DNA of 64,000 bases from Verrucomicrobiota bacterium (lineage in GTDB: Bacteria; Verrucomicrobiota; Verrucomicrobiia; Methylacidiphilales; UBA1321), in the NCBI GenBank assembly GCA_013285645.1, contig JABDHJ010000002.1, forward strand, positions 124,001 through 188,000, given 5' to 3'. Positions 59,610-64,000 of the stretch are shown one piece after another. The position numbers and the translations under genes are program-made. Every line of letters begins with the position of its first letter. The first letter of the stretch is position 1. The notes below the pieces were generated by a model, which was not told where the DNA came from, did not search any database, and saw nothing but the letters and a program-made list of their open reading frames with translations.

Positions 59610-60260
59610 TTATGAGGCCGCGTTCAGCGTGGCGATGAGATGCGTGATGGCGGAGGTCGTGCCGTTGATGATGAATTGAATGGCGAGGCTCAGGAGGAGA
59701 AAGCCCATCAGCTTGCTCAGGGCATTCATGCCGTTGACGCCGAGGAACCGGACGAGGCTTAACGATTCGACCAAGACGAAGTAGGTGATGACGCAGACGG
59801 CGGCCGAGGCGAGGGCGGTAACGATCCAATCGGTGATGGCAGTGGCGTCGGTGGCCAGATTGATCATGACCGCGATGGCGCCGGGGCCACTGAGCAACGG
59901 CATCGCGAGAGGAACGAAGGAAATATCGTTTTTGTCCCGTGCTTCCTGTTCCTCATGCACGGATTGGGCATGCTCTTTTTGTGGGTTGAGCATTTGGAAG
60001 CCGGTACGGGCGATGATCAGGCCGCCGGCAATTTGCAGGGCGGGCAATGTGATGGCAAAGAAGGCGAGAATGAAGGTTCCGGCCAGGAGCGAGACGATGA
60101 GGATGATAAAGGCGTAGAGACATGCCTTGAAGGCCTGCCTGCGTTGCTCGTCTGGCGCAACACCCTCGGTGATCGAGAGAAAGATCGGTGGCTTCGAGAA
60201 CGGATTGACGACGGGCAGGATCGCGATGAAGGCGAGGAGGAGATCGTGCAGGATTGACAT
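59610..60260 (-). CDS. MarC-family integral membrane protein
   Basis: A 216-residue protein with six helices. LLLAFIAILPVVNPFSKPPI has the NP-family motif (the first VNPxxxxP repeat), and LAMPLLSGPGAIAVMINLAT the second conserved block (PLxxGPGAI). MarC-like (UPF0056) proteins are inner-membrane proteins of unclear function, despite the original multiple-antibiotic-resistance name. It is downstream of the YkuD gene on the same strand (56 bp gap). Confidence 0.9.
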   Translation of the reverse strand: MSILHDLLLAFIAILPVVNPFSKPPIFLSITEGVAPDEQRRQAFKACLYAFIILIVSLLAGTFILAFFAITLPALQIAGGLIIARTGFQMLNPQKEHAQSVHEEQEARDKNDISFVPLAMPLLSGPGAIAVMINLATDATAITDWIVTALASAAVCVITYFVLVESLSLVRFLGVNGMNALSKLMGFLLLSLAIQFIINGTTSAITHLIATLNAAS

Positions 60261-60315
60261 GGAAACTTTCGAGGGAGGACGTCACCTTCCTGGCGGTGAC
60301 GTCCTTGCCATCATA

Positions 60316-61065
60316 CTACTGGGCCGGTGCAGGAGCAGGAGCCGCCGCAGATGCGGTGGTTCCGGCAGGCGGCAGCAATTGCTTGTCGCGCGGCTCGTTG
60401 AAGTAGTTGGGGCTGATCAACTCGGAGGCTGGGGGATCGGGATCTTTATAGTCGGTCGGGTGCACCACAGTCTTGCCGATGCTGGCATCTTCGGGCAGGG
60501 ACTGGGCGATGATGACCGGCGTTCCGATCTCGACCAATTGGTAGAACTTCGCCGATGCGTTTTTATGGAGTCTCAGGCAACCGTGCGAGCGGGGAATGGG
60601 CCAGACATAGCCTTCATGAAAACCAAAGCCGGGAGCAAATCCGACCCAATTGGCCATCGGGTAGCCCACATACGAATAGCCCGGTCCGGGAGGTTTGCCC
60701 GCATCGCCGGACACCGCCGTGGCGCCATTGACCCAGAAGCCATATTCGCCGGAGCGTTTGGTGGGATTTTTCTCGGTGACCCGGAAGCTGCCGGTCGGAG
60801 TGGGGTTCTGAGGGGTGCCGACCGTCACCGGCGTGGCCAGTAGGCAGGTGTCGCCTTCCATGACGTAGACGATCTCTGCATTCAGCGAAACGAGCACCTT
60901 CACATTTTTTGGCTGCACCGGCGCATAAGCATCGACGTGGTAAGGTCCGCTGCTGGTTGTGGTGGCGCAACCGCCGAGGAAAAGGGCGGTCGCAACGAAA
61001 GTGGTGAGGTACGCCCAAGACTGCCAAGAGGTGGCGCGCCCGGAACGGGAAGAATGGGAAATCAT
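60316..61065 (-). CDS. L,D-transpeptidase (YkuD) lipoprotein
   Basis: A 249-residue lipoprotein starting at MISHSSRSGRATSWQSWAYL (61065), with lipobox LFLGGC at about 33-38. The YkuD domain spans about 50-200. VLVSLNAEIVYVMEGD is the domain opening, and IPRSHGCLRLHKNASAKF the active site with His and Cys of HGCLRL. It probably forms 3-3 crosslinks or attaches proteins to peptidoglycan in the periplasm. The Pro/Ala-rich tail ends APAPAPAQ. It is divergent from the nrd operon, and the intervening 463 bp hold the riboswitch and its promoter. Confidence 0.92.
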   Translation of the reverse strand: MISHSSRSGRATSWQSWAYLTTFVATALFLGGCATTTSSGPYHVDAYAPVQPKNVKVLVSLNAEIVYVMEGDTCLLATPVTVGTPQNPTPTGSFRVTEKNPTKRSGEYGFWVNGATAVSGDAGKPPGPGYSYVGYPMANWVGFAPGFGFHEGYVWPIPRSHGCLRLHKNASAKFYQLVEIGTPVIIAQSLPEDASIGKTVVHPTDYKDPDPPASELISPNYFNEPRDKQLLPPAGTTASAAAPAPAPAQ

Positions 61066-61138
61066 GTGCGAGAATCTAGCACAGAAGGTGCTGTGTTGGG
61101 CAATGTTTTCCGTAGGCATTAATTCTTACAAATTCTGT

Positions 61139-61167
61139 TTGACCCCCCATCCGCAAAGAACTATTAG
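61139..61167 (+). promoter_or_regulatory. Candidate sigma-70-type promoter for the nrd riboswitch transcript
   Basis: TTGACC (61139-61144) and TATTAG (61162-61167) are separated by 17 bases. The start point would fall near 61174, about 30 bases before the riboswitch. An inverted repeat AAGAACTA/TAGTTCTT (61157-61180) overlaps the -10 region and could be an operator. Confidence 0.65.
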
Positions 61168-61199
61168 AAGGGTAGTTCTTTGAAAAAGCCACCACGGGT

Positions 61200-61378
61200 T
61201 GTGGTGGTAACGTGAAAAAGTGCCTTCGATTACGGTCGAAGGAGAATAGGGAAACGGGTGAAAATCCCATACGGTAGCGCCGCTGTAACGAGCGACGAAA
61301 GCCCCTTTGAGCCACTGTGCGGGGCACGGCAAGGCGGGGCGAGTAGAACGACCTCGAAGCCAGAAGACCTGCTTTTTC
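61200..61378 (+). ncRNA. Cobalamin riboswitch (adenosylcobalamin class)
   Basis: The order of conserved segments is typical: an outer stem with tgccttcgattacggtcgaa, then gggaaacgggtgaaaatccc, then the conserved core atacggtagcgccgctgtaa, and a later agccagaagacctgc. These match the GGTGAAAATCCC, GCCGCTGTAAC and AGCCAGAAGACC (B12 box) signatures. It precedes nrdB by 150 bp, so B12 controls the class I reductase, a known arrangement in bacteria that also have a B12-dependent class II enzyme. Confidence 0.93.
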
Positions 61379-61390
61379 ACGCTCATCAAG

Positions 61391-61523
61391 TCCCCGGAAC
61401 TGTGTCCGGGGCCACTCTCTCGCCAAAGAGGGGATGGGATTCCGACCGCTGCTCCAGTTTAGCTGACCTGCCGCCCTCTGTTTCCCGATACGAATTGCGC
61501 CGTGGCAGGTGCTTAGCAGGAGA
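61391..61523 (+). promoter_or_regulatory. Expression platform candidates and nrdB ribosome binding site
   Basis: A hairpin CCCCGGA/TCCGGGG (61392-61411) lies between aptamer and gene without a T-run. Further on, GACCTGCC and GGCAGGT can pair, which places the Shine-Dalgarno AGGAGA (61518-61523) next to the stem. Control by sequestering the ribosome binding site is a possible mechanism. Confidence 0.5.
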
Positions 61524-61528
61524 AAGTC

Positions 61529-62680
61529 ATGATTGAAATTTTAGAAAAGCCCGCAGTAGTCGAAAAACCGGATTTTGTGGAGAAGGAAGAGGGACGCCAC
61601 GTCGTTTATACGTTCCAAGGCCGCACCTTCCGGCTCGATAAGGAAAAAGCCCGCGCCCGCCTCGCTGGAAAGATGGTCATCAACGGCATGAAGAGCGCCG
61701 AACTGAACGTCCTGCCGCTCAAATATCACGAGGCCTACCGCATCTACAAGCAGATGAAGGCCAATCATTGGGAACCCGATGTCATCGACATGACGAAGGA
61801 CTGCGCGACGTGGAATTCCAACAAGCTCAATGCCCGCGAACGTTGGATCATCGAGATGGGTGTTGGTTATTTCTCCGCGGCTGAGGGCATCGTCGGTGAC
61901 AGCGTCCTGCACGTCATCGAGGACAACCTCACTGCCGCCGAGTTGAAGCACGCCTCGCTGCGTCAGATTGCGGAAGAGTCGATCCACATGGATTCGCTCC
62001 TGCACATCATCGGCAGCCTCAACATCGATCTCGATGAAGTGACGGCGAAGTTTCAGGACATCCCTTCCATCCAAAAAAAGAACGCCTACATCACGCGGCA
62101 CATGCCCGAATTGAAGATGGGCATTGATCTCACCCAGACGGTCAACAAGCAGAAATTCGCCAAGGCGCTCTTCGGCATCACGCAGGTGATGGAGGGGACG
62201 CAGTTTTACGCGCTTTTCGCGATGATCCTCTCGTTGCATCGCCAGAACAAGATGACTGGCATTGGCCAGATGTTCCAATACACATTGCGCGACGAATCGA
62301 ATCACATCGCGCTGGGCCGTTACATTCTCGAAAAGTTGATCGAGGAAAATCCCGACATCTGGACCGAGGAATTTCGCGCGGAACTGGTCGAATTCATGCG
62401 CGAGGGCATTGCGCTCGAAAAGGAATTCGTCATGGACTGCCTGCCGGAAGACATGGTCGGCATGACGCAGAAGGATTATCTCGATTACGTCGACTACAAC
62501 GCCGATCGCCGCCTGACCAGCCTGGGGTTGCCCGCGCTTTCGAACGTGAAGAACAACCCGTTCCTCTGGCTCGACGAGGTGATTTTCCTCAAGAAGGAGA
62601 AGAACTTCTTTGAGACCCGTGTCACCGAATATCAAACGAGCGGCAGCGTAAAGAACACCAACGAAGACGACCTGATTTAA
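61529..62680 (+). CDS. nrdB: Ribonucleotide reductase beta subunit, class Ic-like, without radical Tyr
   Basis: A 383-residue R2 protein. Metal ligands can be placed at Glu119 (SAAEGIVGDS), Glu150 and His153 (EESIHMDSLLHII), Glu222 (VMEGTQFYALF) and Glu256/His259 (RDESNHIALG). The position of the radical Tyr (E. coli Tyr122, in ExxHxxxY) is Leu157. The first ligand is Glu rather than Asp, in a TAESLVGNN-like setting as in the Chlamydia class Ic enzyme. That enzyme stores its oxidant in a Mn/Fe centre instead of a tyrosyl radical, so the same is inferred here. It has a ribosome binding site AGGAGA and a cobalamin riboswitch upstream; nrdA follows. Confidence 0.93.
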   Translation: MIEILEKPAVVEKPDFVEKEEGRHVVYTFQGRTFRLDKEKARARLAGKMVINGMKSAELNVLPLKYHEAYRIYKQMKANHWEPDVIDMTKDCATWNSNKLNARERWIIEMGVGYFSAAEGIVGDSVLHVIEDNLTAAELKHASLRQIAEESIHMDSLLHIIGSLNIDLDEVTAKFQDIPSIQKKNAYITRHMPELKMGIDLTQTVNKQKFAKALFGITQVMEGTQFYALFAMILSLHRQNKMTGIGQMFQYTLRDESNHIALGRYILEKLIEENPDIWTEEFRAELVEFMREGIALEKEFVMDCLPEDMVGMTQKDYLDYVDYNADRRLTSLGLPALSNVKNNPFLWLDEVIFLKKEKNFFETRVTEYQTSGSVKNTNEDDLI

Positions 62681-62697
62681 CTGAAACGACCACGACC

Positions 62698-64000
62698 ATG
62701 AGCACCGAAACACTTGAATTGGGATCCAACCTGGGCATCTCCAACACCACTGATTTTCCCCACGTCATTCGACGCGACCTGCCGAACTCCACCTCTGCCA
62801 AGCCGCGCGTGGTGGCATGGATCGGCTACAAGATCGAAAAAGCGGTCGATGCCGCTTGCGCCGCCGTCGGACAAGAACCGGTCGGCAAGCAATTGCAGGC
62901 CGAGGTCGAGTTCCGCATGAAGAAGGAGCGCCCACTCTTCATTCACATCGAGCAACTTCAGGACCAGGTTGAAAATCTGCTCATCGAACTGAATTACGGA
63001 CGGGTTGCCCTGGCTTATGGCAAGTACCGGGCTCGTCGCGCGGCCATGCGCGAGATCGAAGCGCAAGTGGCGCAGACTGGTAGCGAGCAGTTGGAACTCG
63101 CCTCGCCCGACTTGACTGCCGATCTCCGCCTCCGCATTTCCTTTGCGCGGATTGGGCTGACGTTGACGCTCTCGGAAAACGAATTGATCGCGCGGTTGAT
63201 GCGCAGTGTCTCGCTTTCACTGACGCCAGCGGAACAGCGCGAGACCGTCATTCTCAACGCCAAAAATCTTCTCGATGTCGATGGCGACAGCCGGTTCTTT
63301 GCCGGCCGAATTCTTCTCACTTATATCTATGAGGAGACCTTGCCGTGGAAAATGGCTGATGGCATCGATCAGCTGAAGGAAGCGCATCGCAAGGCGTTCC
63401 TGAAGTACATTCCGCTCGGTATCGAGGTCAAGCGGCTCGACCCGCGCCTGGCCGAATTCCGTCTGAACGAATTGGCCGACGCTATCGATCCTTATGCTGA
63501 TCTTCACTTCGATTTCATTGGTATCCAAAATCTTTACGATAGGTATCTGATTCACATCAAGGACGCCGATCACCCCGAGGGTCGCCGCCGTGCCGAGTCG
63601 CCGCAAATCTTCTGGATGCGTGTCGCGATGGGCCTGGCTTTGCATGAATCGGATCGCGAGACCCGCGCGAAGGAATTCTACAGCATCTACCAGAACAAGC
63701 GTGCCTGCTCCTCCACGCCAACGCTCTTCAATTCTGGCACGCATCGTCCCCAGCTCTCGAGTTGCTACCTGCTTTATTGCGGCGATTCGATCGAGGAAAT
63801 TGCCGAGACATGGACCCGCTTTTCATCGCTCTCGAAGTGGGCGGGCGGCCTGGGTTGCTCATGGACGGCGGTTCGCGGCAGCGGTGCGCATATTCACGGC
63901 ACCAACGGCGAATCGTCCGGCGTCATTCCGTTTCTCAAGGTGGCCAACGACATCTGCGTCGCGGTGAACCAGGGTGGCAAGCGTCCCGGCGCGTTGTGCA
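62698..64000 (+). CDS. nrdA: Ribonucleotide reductase alpha subunit (partial, runs off window)
   Basis: The first 434 codons are present, starting MSTETLELGSNLGISNTTDF; the gene continues beyond the window. An ATP-cone allosteric domain lies at about 24-120 (RRDLPNSTSAKPRVVAWIGY, LIELNYGRVALAYGKYRARR). Residues from about 140 on are the class I R1 fold; CSSTPTLFNSGTHRPQLSSC contains the first active-site Cys (in SSCYLL), and KWAGGLGCSWTAVRGSGAHI is the following loop. It reduces ribonucleoside diphosphates to deoxy forms with NrdB. It starts 17 bp after nrdB in the same transcript, so it shares the B12 control. Confidence 0.95.
   Translation, partial: MSTETLELGSNLGISNTTDFPHVIRRDLPNSTSAKPRVVAWIGYKIEKAVDAACAAVGQEPVGKQLQAEVEFRMKKERPLFIHIEQLQDQVENLLIELNYGRVALAYGKYRARRAAMREIEAQVAQTGSEQLELASPDLTADLRLRISFARIGLTLTLSENELIARLMRSVSLSLTPAEQRETVILNAKNLLDVDGDSRFFAGRILLTYIYEETLPWKMADGIDQLKEAHRKAFLKYIPLGIEVKRLDPRLAEFRLNELADAIDPYADLHFDFIGIQNLYDRYLIHIKDADHPEGRRRAESPQIFWMRVAMGLALHESDRETRAKEFYSIYQNKRACSSTPTLFNSGTHRPQLSSCYLLYCGDSIEEIAETWTRFSSLSKWAGGLGCSWTAVRGSGAHIHGTNGESSGVIPFLKVANDICVAVNQGGKRPGALC

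Noticed and set aside
61392-61411. Hairpin after the cobalamin aptamer as an intrinsic terminator
   Set aside because: No T-run follows the stem; it is listed only as a possible part of the expression platform.

Overview
The window is about 64 kb of bacterial chromosome, GC-rich and densely coded. Gene content suggests a member of the Verrucomicrobiota (PVC superphylum). The pointers are the alpha-E/ATP-grasp pair, a DUF3160 protein, a PEP-CTERM protein, a PolX with PHP domain, a Chlamydia-like ribonucleotide reductase beta subunit, and very many interspersed hairpin repeats. This placement is inferred from family content; no rRNA, tRNA or CRISPR array was seen.

Layout. 1-3190: alpha-E and circularly permuted ATP-grasp genes with repeat-filled spacers. 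3191-14890: sufT followed by an accessory-looking stretch (broken GT2 glycosyltransferase, GT-C-like membrane protein, a small barrel protein, a glycosidase-like protein, two secreted proteins, DUF3160, an outer membrane factor). Three extra copies of the sufT 3' end lie in this stretch as direct repeats. 14971-25082: second outer membrane factor, PEGA/sulfatase-modifying-factor protein, methyltransferase, HIT protein, rpsA, mscL, PAP2 phosphatase. 25181-29354: PAP2-like membrane protein, cyclic-nucleotide-binding protein, AI-2E family transporter, polX. 29717-37542: a lipopolysaccharide-core type cluster with four GT9 heptosyltransferase-like and three GT4 genes; the heptose activating enzyme rfaE2 lies separately at 51423. 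37557-41716: an ABC importer combining a sulfate-type binding protein with a NitT/TauT-type ATPase and a fused double permease. 41895-46937: ribH-nusB, a vapBC-type toxin-antitoxin pair with a visible operator, an OmpA-family protein, and secreted or lipoprotein genes. 47278-55739: recN, a BaiN-type flavoprotein, rfaE2, a lone LolD-like ATPase, an acyltransferase, tsf and rpsB. 55973-58619: a small accessory patch (tiny basic ORF, class II Fic protein, transposase remnant, GIY-YIG-like protein, tiny membrane protein). 58702-61065: tatC, marC, an L,D-transpeptidase. 61139-64000: promoter, cobalamin riboswitch, nrdB and the start of nrdA.

The most unusual features are four. (1) A family of hairpin repeats with constant GGTAGCC flanks and variable but self-complementary stems fills spacers and is also inserted in frame inside three protein genes (polX, a GT4 glycosyltransferase, a BaiN flavoprotein), giving the same peptide signature VAAxVPS; related hairpins supply stop codons and C-termini to other genes. 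(2) Repeated sufT 3' ends with preserved peptide and stop codon delimit single-gene segments. (3) NrdB has a Leu where the radical Tyr should be and a Glu first ligand as in the chlamydial class Ic enzyme, and sits under a B12 riboswitch. (4) The ABC importer has mixed ancestry.
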